A stretch of 5,052 nt of DNA. Source: Bacillota bacterium. Its GTDB lineage: Bacteria > Bacillota > GCA-003054495 > Carboxydocellales > JAJZTU01. A model generated the notes under the pieces. That model was not told where the DNA came from. It did not search any database and worked only from the letters and a program-made list of their open reading frames with translations. Every line of letters begins with the position of its first letter. Position 1 is the stretch's first letter. The position numbers and the translations under genes were made by a program. The stretch is taken from assembly GCA_021848765.1 (NCBI GenBank), contig JAJZTU010000255.1, positions 1-5,052 of the forward strand. Reading direction: 5' to 3'. This document shows positions 1-4,847 of the stretch, one piece after another.

Positions 1-634
1 CTGGGTCATAGACCACCCGCACACTGCCCACAATGGTAGCCCCCACCTTAACCAAGGCGACTTCCCCTGCCTGGGTATCCAGATAGGTAATGAGGCGTTC
101 ATTTTTGGCAAAAAGCCCTTTGACTGTCCTAACTCCGAAGGGATTCACCGGAAAGAGCGTCCCCGGTACGTAGGTATAACCCTTTACACGCCCGGCCAGG
201 GGCATGTGGATACGGTGGTAGTCCCTGGGGCTTAAATAAATTGTCAGGAAACTCCCGCCTTCATAGCGTTCCGCCCTGGCGGTATCTCCTCCCAATAGCT
301 CCTGGACGGTATAGTAGCTGCCCTTAGCCTGAAAGAGACTACCCTTTTCTATACGTCCGGCCGCCGCAACCCTCCCGTCCACCGGGCTAACCACAGTGTC
401 AACCTCTCCGGCAATTGGCCTCAGTTCCGGCCGCAACCGCCGGATAAAAAACTCCAGCAGGTTCGGGTATTCCGGCAAGCCCTTTTCCGCTTCATCCAGA
501 TTGATCAGGAAATGCTTTGCATATATAGGTATCAAACTCCGGCTCATCCCGCTGCTGGCAAAATACCCCACCAATCTGGAAAGGGTGTTCTTGGGAATTA
601 GCTGGATCAGAGCAAGTTGCAACCTGTCCTTCAT
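1..634 (-). CDS. psd: Phosphatidylserine decarboxylase proenzyme, C-terminus cut by window edge
   Basis: This enzyme decarboxylates phosphatidylserine to phosphatidylethanolamine at the membrane, using a pyruvoyl group made by self-cleavage. 211 residues are visible from ATG 634. Family landmarks are SPVDG at 83-87 (D86 would be the catalytic Asp), YLSPRDYHRIHMP at 133-145 (H140 and H143, one of them the catalytic His), FPVNPFGVRTVKGLFAKNER at 161-180, and VGATIVGSV at 197-205. The Gly-Ser cleavage site that yields the pyruvoyl group normally lies near the C-terminus and is outside the window, so catalytic competence cannot be confirmed. The ribosome-binding site AAAGGGGG (641-648) is 6 bases before the ATG and overlaps the stop codon of the DUF502 gene. 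The gap to that gene is 12 bases, so the two are almost certainly one operon and may be translationally coupled. The assignment is confident. A phosphatidylserine synthase gene may follow beyond the left edge, but this cannot be seen. Confidence 0.95.
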   Translation of the reverse strand, partial: MKDRLQLALIQLIPKNTLSRLVGYFASSGMSRSLIPIYAKHFLINLDEAEKGLPEYPNLLEFFIRRLRPELRPIAGEVDTVVSPVDGRVAAAGRIEKGSLFQAKGSYYTVQELLGGDTARAERYEGGSFLTIYLSPRDYHRIHMPLAGRVKGYTYVPGTLFPVNPFGVRTVKGLFAKNERLITYLDTQAGEVALVKVGATIVGSVRVVYDP

Positions 635-646
635 GGCTGTCCCCCT

Positions 647-1252
647 TTAATCTTTATCCCCAGTCCTGGTTTTAGTAGCTACCCCTGCAGAGAGAATGAA
701 CTTCATAGCCTCTTCAGTAGGTAATTCCAACTGTGCCGGCTGTCCCTCACCCGGCTGCAGTTCACTCTTGGGTACAATAAAAGTCACTCCGGCCCACTGC
801 AGGCTTTGCGGGACATATACAGCCACATGGTCCGAAAAACCTAAAGAAGCCAGGTCAGGATTGGTAATAAAGCCCATCACCCGCAAATTGCTCCCGGGAA
901 TCTTGATGGCCACCGGTTGGCCAAAGGATTTCCGCTCACCAAAAATTGTACCCACTGTTTCTTTGATTATGCCGTAAATACGCTTTACCAAAGGCAGGCG
1001 GTTAAACAATTGGTCAACAGTATTCCAGAAGGCCTTTCCGACATACCAGGTAGTAAAGTAGCCAACCAGTACCACTATTATGACAATAGTCAACAGCCCT
1101 AACCCGGGAATATCAATGCCCAGCAAACTGCGATAGTAATTCCCCAGCAAATTATCACCGACTTTAAACAGCCAGCTCACAATGGTGATGGTCAGTAAAA
1201 CCGGAGTCAGGGAAGCAATCCCGGTCAAGAAGTATTTAAATAACTGTCTCAT
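647..1252 (-). CDS. DUF502 family two-TM membrane protein
   Basis: A 201-residue membrane protein of the DUF502 family (related to plant LIKE-COV proteins), with no established biochemical role in bacteria. Two hydrophobic helices are visible, at about 8-29 and 51-71, followed by a soluble domain. Family-like features are NRLPLVKRIYGIIKETVGTI at 84-103 and the strand MGFITNP near 126-132. The tail is charged. I chose ATG 1252, which has AGGAGG 5 bases upstream (within 1256-1263). An in-frame GTG two codons earlier (1258) lies inside that ribosome-binding site and is rejected. A promoter and a hairpin precede the gene (1285-1344), and psd follows after 12 bases, so DUF502 and psd form a unit separate from sigG. 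The pairing with a phospholipid enzyme hints at a membrane-related role, which is inference only. Family call by recognition of motif pattern and topology. Confidence 0.85.
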   Translation of the reverse strand: MRQLFKYFLTGIASLTPVLLTITIVSWLFKVGDNLLGNYYRSLLGIDIPGLGLLTIVIIVVLVGYFTTWYVGKAFWNTVDQLFNRLPLVKRIYGIIKETVGTIFGERKSFGQPVAIKIPGSNLRVMGFITNPDLASLGFSDHVAVYVPQSLQWAGVTFIVPKSELQPGEGQPAQLELPTEEAMKFILSAGVATKTRTGDKD

Positions 1253-1276
1253 AAACACCTCCTGCTACTTGGAGAG

Positions 1277-1311
1277 TAAAAACAATAGCCGCACTATAAT
1301 GTGCGGCCTAT
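1277..1311 (-). terminator. Rho-independent terminator-like hairpin after sigG
   Basis: Read on the minus strand, ATAG-(G)-CCGCAC (1311-1301) pairs with GTGCGGCTAT (1294-1285). This gives 10 base pairs with one bulged G and the six-base loop ATTATA. TGTTTTT follows. It lies about 95 bases past the sigG stop and 33 bases before the DUF502 start, so it could end sigG transcripts. A promoter-like sequence lies immediately upstream, so the same hairpin may instead sit at the 5' end of the DUF502 mRNA. Confidence 0.7.
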
Positions 1312-1315
1312 CAAA

Positions 1316-1344
1316 AAATTATCACATTTGCTTGCCAATGTCAA
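1316..1344 (-). promoter_or_regulatory. Sigma-A-type promoter for DUF502-psd
   Basis: A perfect -35 hexamer TTGACA (1339-1344) is followed after 17 bases by TAATTT (1316-1321). An overlapping GATAAT (1318-1323) gives 15-base spacing and has TG one base upstream, like an extended -10. Transcription would begin near 1308-1311, at the edge of the hairpin. Direction and position fit DUF502 and psd. Confidence 0.6.
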
Positions 1345-1404
1345 TTACACTGGCTCAGAGGCCTGCTAAAATGTTACCCTAACCCCTTGCTAGCTACCGC
1401 CTGC

Positions 1405-2178
1405 TTACACATGTTTGCGCATATGATTAAGGGCTGCCTTTTCCAAGCGTGAAACCTGGGCCTGGGAAATCCCAATTTCCTCAGCCACCTCCATCTGGGT
1501 TTTGCCTTCAAAAAAGCGTAAAGTCAGAATTTGCTTTTCCCGGTCACTGAGCTTCCTCAAGGCTTCCCGCACAGCAATACCTTCCAGCCAGTTCCCATCG
1601 ACATTCTTATCATCACTGATCTGGTCCATGACATAAATGGGGTCTCCCCCGTCGTGATAAATGGGCTCAAACAAGGAAATAGGCTCCTGAATGGCATCAA
1701 GTGCAAAAACAATTTCCTCCCGGGGAATCTTCAACTCCCCGGCAATCTCATTAATCGAAGGTTCCCTGGAAAGCCGGTTCACCAAGCTGTCCCGTACCTG
1801 GAGGGCTTTATAAGCCACATCCCGCAGTGACCTGCTTACCCGGATGGGGTTATTATCTCTAAGGTAGCGTCGAATCTCCCCTATAATCATGGGTACCGCA
1901 TAAGTAGAAAACTTTACATTCTGACTTAAATCAAAATTGTCGATGGCTTTCATTAACCCGATACACCCGACCTGAAAAAGGTCATCCACGTATTCGCCCC
2001 TGTTGGTGAAACGCTGGATAACACTTAAGACAAGACGCAAATTGCCATTAATCAGTTTCTCCCGGGCGGAAGTTTCGCCCCCCTGCATGGCTACGAAAAG
2101 CCTGCGCATTTCCTCACTACTCAAAACAGGCAGCTTCGCAGTGTTCACACCACAAATCTCTACCTTGTTGACCAGCAT
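1405..2178 (-). CDS. sigG: RNA polymerase sporulation sigma factor SigG (late forespore)
   Basis: Sigma-G directs RNA polymerase to late forespore genes such as those for spore-protective proteins and germination. The 257 residues (260 in B. subtilis) open with NKVEICGVNTAKLP, the hallmark N-terminus of this subgroup. Sigma region 2 spans about 36-105 (NGNLRLVLSVIQRF at 44-57, FSTYAVPMIIGEIRRYLRD at 90-108). Region 3 follows to about 185, with a SLFEPIYHDGGDPIYVMDQI block at 168-187. Region 4 has the helix-turn-helix TQMEVAEEIGISQAQVSRLE at 217-236. Asn44 aligns with B. subtilis Asn45, a residue linked there to sensitivity to the anti-sigma factor Gin/CsfB; sigma-E has Glu at this place. The ATG at 2178 follows the purine-rich site GGGGTGGAAGG. 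The gene lies 106 bases after sigE with no terminator between, and it also has its own sigma-F-type promoter. Confidence 0.98.
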   Translation of the reverse strand: MLVNKVEICGVNTAKLPVLSSEEMRRLFVAMQGGETSAREKLINGNLRLVLSVIQRFTNRGEYVDDLFQVGCIGLMKAIDNFDLSQNVKFSTYAVPMIIGEIRRYLRDNNPIRVSRSLRDVAYKALQVRDSLVNRLSREPSINEIAGELKIPREEIVFALDAIQEPISLFEPIYHDGGDPIYVMDQISDDKNVDGNWLEGIAVREALRKLSDREKQILTLRFFEGKTQMEVAEEIGISQAQVSRLEKAALNHMRKHV

Positions 2179-2180
2179 AT

Positions 2181-2191
2181 CCTTCCACCCC
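2181..2191 (-). promoter_or_regulatory. sigG ribosome-binding site, complementary to an upstream stretch
   Basis: GGGGTGGAAGG lies just before the sigG ATG and is the only plausible ribosome-binding site. It can pair antiparallel with CCTTTCCCCCC at 2256-2266: 10 of 11 positions pair in RNA, counting one G-U, with one C/U mismatch. A transcript reading through from sigE carries both arms. One starting at the sigma-F-type promoter carries only this arm. Confidence 0.6.
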
Positions 2192-2206
2192 TGTCCTGCT
2201 TTGTCC

Positions 2207-2234
2207 CAAGGATTCTTCCGGAAGAACTTCCTTG
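2207..2234 (-). repeat. 28-base palindrome in the sigG leader
   Basis: On the minus strand, CAAGGA-AG-TTCTTCC pairs with GGAAGAATCCTTG, giving 13 possible base pairs apart from a two-base AG bulge. The centre TTCTTCCGGAAGAA is a perfect 14-base palindrome. It lies between the predicted sigma-F start point (about 2237) and the sigG ribosome-binding site. No T-run follows, so it is not an ordinary terminator. It may be a 5'-end RNA hairpin or a protein-binding site. Confidence 0.7.
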
Positions 2235-2243
2235 TTCACTCAT

Positions 2244-2273
2244 AATTATTGCCACGGGGGGAAAGGTTTATTC
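2244..2273 (-). promoter_or_regulatory. Sigma-F/sigma-G-type promoter for sigG
   Basis: The -35 GAATA (2269-2273), a 15-base spacer and the -10 GGCAATAATT (2244-2253) match the forespore sigma-F pattern (G-Y/W-A/T-T-A, about 15 bases, GGnnAnAnT) at nearly every conserved base. Position and strand fit the known forespore control of sigG in B. subtilis. The start point would be near 2237, giving a leader of about 60 bases. Confidence 0.7.
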
Positions 2274-2284
2274 CTTGCCACTGT

Positions 2285-3013
2285 TTACTCCATTTTATGG
2301 ATTTCCTTGCGCAACTTCTTGATTATGCGTTTTTCCAAGCGGGAAATATAGGACTGGGAAATACCCAGCAGATCTGCCACCTCTTTTTGGGTTTTTTCAT
2401 TCCCGTCCGGAAGGCCAAAGCGCAGTTCCATAATTCTGCGCTCCCGGCCGGACAGTCTCTGCATGGCCATATAGAGCAGCTTCCTGTCCACTTCTTCCTC
2501 GATGTATTTATAAATTATGTCATTTTCTGTCCCCAGAACATCGGATAACAGGAGCTCATTGCCATCCCAGTCAATATTCAGGGGTTCATCAAAAGAGACC
2601 TCAGAACGGGTTTTGCTGTTCCTCCGCAGGTACATCAGAATTTCATTCTCAATACATCGCGAAGCATAGGTAGCCAGCTTAATCTTCTTATGGGGGTCAA
2701 AGGTGTTAACAGCCTTAATCAGGCCAATCGTACCGATGGAAACCAGGTCCTCAATGCCTACCCCGGTATTTTCAAATTTCCTGGCAATATAGACTACCAA
2801 CCGCAGGTTACGCTCAATAAGCACAGTCTTAACTGCCATGTCACCCAGTTCCAGCTGACTGATGAGAAAGTTTTCCTCATCAGTGGTCAGTGGTGGCGGC
2901 AAAGCCTCACTGCTGCCCACATAATAAACTTCTTTTTTGATGCCCAGCCGTAGCAGCAGGCGAATAATCATCAGCTGAATCTTCCACCGCAGTTTCAGCA
3001 ATCTATCGCGCAA
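2285..3013 (-). CDS. sigE: Pro-sigma-E, RNA polymerase sporulation sigma factor (early mother cell)
   Basis: This is the inactive precursor of the early mother-cell sigma factor, activated when SpoIIGA removes its membrane-associated N-terminus. The start is the TTG at 3013, with GGAGG 7 bases upstream (3021-3025), giving 242 residues (239 in B. subtilis). The longer frame from ATG 3073 has no matching N-terminus and would overlap spoIIGA by 71 bases. Residues 1-30 form a basic, amphipathic pro-sequence, and EVYYVGSSEALPPPL at 28-42 aligns with the B. subtilis cleavage region, placing the cut at about Tyr30/Tyr31. Region 2 is about 65-131 (ERNLRLVVYIARKFENTG at 67-84, KLATYASRCIENEILMYLRR at 112-131). 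The sigma-E-typical block SEVSFDEPLNIDWDGNELLL is at 137-156. The region 4 helix-turn-helix TQKEVADLLGISQSYISRLE is at 208-227. The 11-base overlap with spoIIGA suggests coupled translation of protease and substrate. Confidence 0.97.
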   Translation of the reverse strand: MRDRLLKLRWKIQLMIIRLLLRLGIKKEVYYVGSSEALPPPLTTDEENFLISQLELGDMAVKTVLIERNLRLVVYIARKFENTGVGIEDLVSIGTIGLIKAVNTFDPHKKIKLATYASRCIENEILMYLRRNSKTRSEVSFDEPLNIDWDGNELLLSDVLGTENDIIYKYIEEEVDRKLLYMAMQRLSGRERRIMELRFGLPDGNEKTQKEVADLLGISQSYISRLEKRIIKKLRKEIHKME

Positions 3014-3959
3014 CGGAATCCCTCCCCAAAAATTCAAGCCAGTCTGAAGGTAGTAAGGCCCGGTATGAACCATCGCCGCTCAGGGGATGATGATATAGCC
3101 CCACTACTACTTGTTTTTCTTTTATAGTGGTTTGGCCACTCTGAAATTCTATATAATCAGGCCTGAAACCCAGTAATACCCCCTTTGCCTTGCCCACCGA
3201 GGTAAAGGGTAGTACCCGCCAGCGTTCCAGCCAGTCACTTTCATGCTCCAACCCGGCCATTAGTTCCCAAATCTCCGGGGCCAACCGTTCCCGGAGTCTG
3301 TCCTGTATCCCGGGAGGCAGTAATTCCCGGATGGCCCCCAATTCCACGATTACAACCGGAAATTGGGAAAGGGGATCCCTTACCTGATTGCCCGTGTCCA
3401 GCAGCCCCACCAATTCCTTTTCCTTACCGTCAACACTTATCTTAAAAGAGACCCGGCAGAAAGTTTCGACCAGGCGCTTTCCCAGGGCCGGCGCCCAATA
3501 GCCAAAGGACAGGGCCCCAAAAACAACCAAAGGAAACAGCCACCAGAAGTGGTCATCAAGCAATTTTAAGATGGACCGTAACATTGGCAACAGCATATTG
3601 CCCATGGGTGTGCCCGGTACCGCCAAAAAACTAAGACCAAAAATAGCTCCTCCCACAGCAAAGGAGGTAAGATAAAAATAAATCATTACCCGCCAGGTCC
3701 TGCCCATGGGAAGTGGGAAAAAGGCTATTAGTATCATCAAAACGGAAAAAATCACCTTGGTACCGAAGTTTACCAACCACTGCAAGCTGGGCAACAGGAG
3801 TGTAAAGGAATAAAGGGCCCCAAAAAATGCCCCTGCCAGTATTCGCCAGGCAGGTGTGGAAACCCGCCCCAGGCGGCCCGCTATCCACAGGATAAGCCAG
3901 TTCATGGAGATGTTGATGAACATTACTTTTTCGAAATACACATACTGGATACCTTCCAT
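3003..3959 (-). CDS. spoIIGA: SpoIIGA, sporulation sigma-E processing aspartic peptidase
   Basis: SpoIIGA is the septal membrane protease that cleaves pro-sigma-E in the mother cell after a signal from the forespore protein SpoIIR. The chosen start ATG 3959 has GGAGG 7 bases upstream (3967-3971) and gives 318 residues (309 in B. subtilis). The frame stays open to ATG 4001, but that start lies at the predicted transcription start and lacks a site. Five hydrophobic segments are visible, near 7-30, 38-56, 65-83, 91-114 and 138-156, followed by a soluble C-terminal protease domain. The active-site motif GLLDTGNQVRDP has Asp188 in a D-T-G, aligning with the B. subtilis catalytic D-S-G near residue 183. 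Like its homologues it has only one such motif, so the active form is expected to be a dimer. The RLGR, PFTSVG and GLYHH segments also fit the family. It overlaps sigE by 11 bases. Confidence 0.96.
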   Translation of the reverse strand: MEGIQYVYFEKVMFINISMNWLILWIAGRLGRVSTPAWRILAGAFFGALYSFTLLLPSLQWLVNFGTKVIFSVLMILIAFFPLPMGRTWRVMIYFYLTSFAVGGAIFGLSFLAVPGTPMGNMLLPMLRSILKLLDDHFWWLFPLVVFGALSFGYWAPALGKRLVETFCRVSFKISVDGKEKELVGLLDTGNQVRDPLSQFPVVIVELGAIRELLPPGIQDRLRERLAPEIWELMAGLEHESDWLERWRVLPFTSVGKAKGVLLGFRPDYIEFQSGQTTIKEKQVVVGLYHHPLSGDGSYRALLPSDWLEFLGRDSVAR

Positions 3960-4009
3960 CCTTTTCCCTCCACGAGATTTGGCTATTCCTTTTTTTACCA
4001 CCCAAAACT

Positions 4010-4042
4010 ATTATAACGGATGCCCGGCATAAAATTTGTCTT
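4010..4042 (-). promoter_or_regulatory. spoIIGA promoter, perfect -10 with no -35 at normal spacing
   Basis: TATAAT (4010-4015) lies about 50 bases before the spoIIGA start, placing the transcription start near 4003. No TTGACA-like hexamer occurs 16-18 bases upstream (CAAATT or AAATTT there). The best candidate, AAGACA (4037-4042, 4 of 6 matches), is 21 bases from the -10. The B. subtilis spoIIG promoter is a known sigma-A promoter with an over-long spacer of about 22 bases that depends on Spo0A, so the layout looks shared. Confidence 0.6.
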
Positions 4043-4052
4043 TTTATGCCAG
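4024..4052 (-). repeat. Inverted repeat inside the spoIIGA promoter
   Basis: GGCATAAAA (4050-4042) pairs perfectly with TTTTATGCC (4034-4026) across a seven-base loop, and further C-G and T-G pairs extend the stem to about 11. No T-run follows in either direction, so a terminator is unlikely. It spans the region between the -10 and the candidate -35, so it may be a protein-binding operator. Confidence 0.65.
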
Positions 4053-4058
4053 ATAGGC

Positions 4059-4066
4059 TTTCGAAA
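4059..4066. promoter_or_regulatory. Spo0A-box-like site upstream of spoIIGA
   Basis: The palindrome TTTCGAAA contains TTTCGAA on both strands, 6 of 7 matches to the Spo0A box TGTCGAA with the CGAA core intact. It lies about 56-63 bases upstream of the predicted start, a suitable place for Spo0A activation. It is a single short site, so chance cannot be excluded. Confidence 0.4.
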
Positions 4067-4085
4067 AATTCTCATATATACACGT

Positions 4086-4116
4086 AAAGAGGACCCGGCT
4101 TATAGCGCAGGTCCTC
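4086..4116 (-). terminator. Weak terminator-like hairpin after the YhcN-family gene
   Basis: GAGGACC (4116-4110) pairs with GGTCCTC (4095-4089), a perfect 7-base-pair stem whose 14-base loop can form a further short GC/GC pair. Only TTT follows before ACG, so termination would be weak. It starts 5 bases after the stop codon of the lipoprotein gene. Confidence 0.45.
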
Positions 4117-4121
4117 ATTTG

Positions 4122-4679
4122 TTAAGGTCTGGTAGGAGTTATTCTTCTCTGAATTGCAGCCAGCTCATTTACAAAACTGGATACCGGGGTACCCCGGGCA
4201 ATTCCATCGGCCACCCTCCGGATTCTGCTCACCGTATCAGCGTCAGTCGCTACATAAACTGTAGTAATTCTGGGGTCTTCCCTACGGATCACAGTAGCTG
4301 CTTCCCTCTTGACGGCATCAGTCCTGGCCCCGGTTACCTTGCCGGCAATATCCAATCCCACATTGGCTGTATTCCCGGAAATCACCACCGTGGCTGAACG
4401 GACATCCCTAATCCTGGCAACCAGAGTTGCCATACGCTGTGCCTCCCGGTTAGCACCGGCCGGAGTTGGAGCAGGGGTAACAGTACCAGGAGGTACAAGC
4501 CCGGTAGTACCCGGGGGCGTGGGAGCCGGTACCGGTGTAGGAGCCGGTGCCGGTATAGTAGTGGGGCCGGGCGGAGGCGGTGGCGGCAGTGGCTTCCTTG
4601 CAGCTGTACAACCACCTGCCAAGGGAGCTACGGCTAAGGTAAGTAACAGCGGATACATGACTATTCTTTTCTTGAACAA
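4122..4679 (-). CDS. YhcN/YlaJ-family sporulation lipoprotein
   Basis: A 185-residue predicted lipoprotein of the YhcN/YlaJ family, whose members are found on spores and are needed for normal germination or outgrowth in Bacillus; the molecular role is not settled. I chose TTG 4679: AAAGGAGG at 4690-4697 precedes it by 10 bases. The ATG at 4700 puts that site inside the coding region and has none of its own. The N-terminus MFKKRIVMYPLLLTLAVAP is a signal peptide ending in LAGGC, with Cys24 the likely lipidated residue; the lipobox is imperfect, with Ala at -3. Residues about 30-74 are rich in Pro, Ala, Thr and Gly. The C-terminal domain from about 77 carries SATVVISGNTANVGLDI, VKREAATVIRREDPRITTVY and a final VADGIARGTPVSSFVNELAA block, typical of the family. 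A sigma-F-type promoter lies just upstream, fitting the forespore expression of B. subtilis yhcN. Confidence 0.88.
   Translation of the reverse strand: MFKKRIVMYPLLLTLAVAPLAGGCTAARKPLPPPPPPGPTTIPAPAPTPVPAPTPPGTTGLVPPGTVTPAPTPAGANREAQRMATLVARIRDVRSATVVISGNTANVGLDIAGKVTGARTDAVKREAATVIRREDPRITTVYVATDADTVSRIRRVADGIARGTPVSSFVNELAAIQRRITPTRP
4519..4554. repeat. Two 18-base tandem repeats in the proline-rich linker
   Basis: Two adjacent 18-base units (4519-4536 and 4537-4554) match at 16 of 18 positions. They encode Pro/Ala/Thr hexapeptides in the lipoprotein's linker. Such repeats can change copy number by slippage, altering linker length without a frameshift. Confidence 0.75.
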
Positions 4680-4721
4680 GTCGAATCGGCCTCCTTTCAT
4701 TTTGGTAACTTAAATACACTG

Positions 4722-4752
4722 CTATTTTTCCTTACCTAAAGAATTTTTATGC
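4722..4752 (-). promoter_or_regulatory. Sigma-F/sigma-G-type promoter for the YhcN-family gene
   Basis: The -35 GCATA (4748-4752), a 16-base spacer and the -10 GGAAAAATAG (4722-4731) match the forespore pattern well; only the conserved T near the -10 end is replaced. Transcription would begin near 4715, about 36 bases before the TTG start, with AAAGGAGG well placed in the leader. This fits a forespore gene. Confidence 0.6.
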
Positions 4753-4847
4753 TCTTTACAAATTGCATAAATTGTCAATTTCATATAGTTATAGTTATTC
4801 TTGTGCATAGAGTTCCAGTTGAAGCTGTTCCGCTTTGAACGGGTTGG
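4753..4847. other. AT-rich gap between PDZ-protein gene and lipoprotein gene
   Basis: This 95-base stretch has no open frame and no convincing terminator after the PDZ gene; only 4-base stems such as GTTC/GAAC are seen. It holds AAATTG twice and an inverted CAATTT at 4760-4780, an isolated TTGACA (4773-4778) without a -10 at 16-18 bases, and a short repeated AACTAT (4787-4798). Confidence 0.5.

Noticed and set aside
1253..1258. GTG 1258 as start of the DUF502 protein
   Set aside because: The GTG is part of the AGGAGGTG ribosome-binding site for the ATG at 1252.
2160..2243. Small 27-codon open frame overlapping the sigG start in another frame
   Set aside because: Its ATG lies at the sigma-F -10 region, no ribosome-binding site precedes it, and the predicted sigG transcript starts downstream of it.
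3014..3073. ATG 3073 as start of sigma-E
   Set aside because: It adds 20 residues absent from the family and overlaps spoIIGA by 71 bases; the TTG at 3013 has a well-placed GGAGG and matches the known N-terminus.
3960..4001. ATG 4001 as start of SpoIIGA
   Set aside because: It lies at the predicted transcription start, lacks a ribosome-binding site and adds a charged extension not seen in the family.
3631..4005. 124-residue minus-strand frame overlapping SpoIIGA
   Set aside because: It is an alternative frame of the spoIIGA coding region with no family resemblance.
4680..4700. ATG 4700 as start of the lipoprotein
   Set aside because: The codons after it contain the strong AAAGGAGG site that serves the TTG at 4679, and no ribosome-binding site precedes ATG 4700.
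396..4713. Open frames on the plus strand
   Set aside because: All overlap confidently identified minus-strand genes or their control regions, none resembles a known family, and they lack convincing ribosome-binding sites.
4773..4778. TTGACA as a sigma-A -35 for the lipoprotein gene
   Set aside because: No -10-like hexamer occurs 16-18 bases downstream; the sigma-F-type promoter is a better match.
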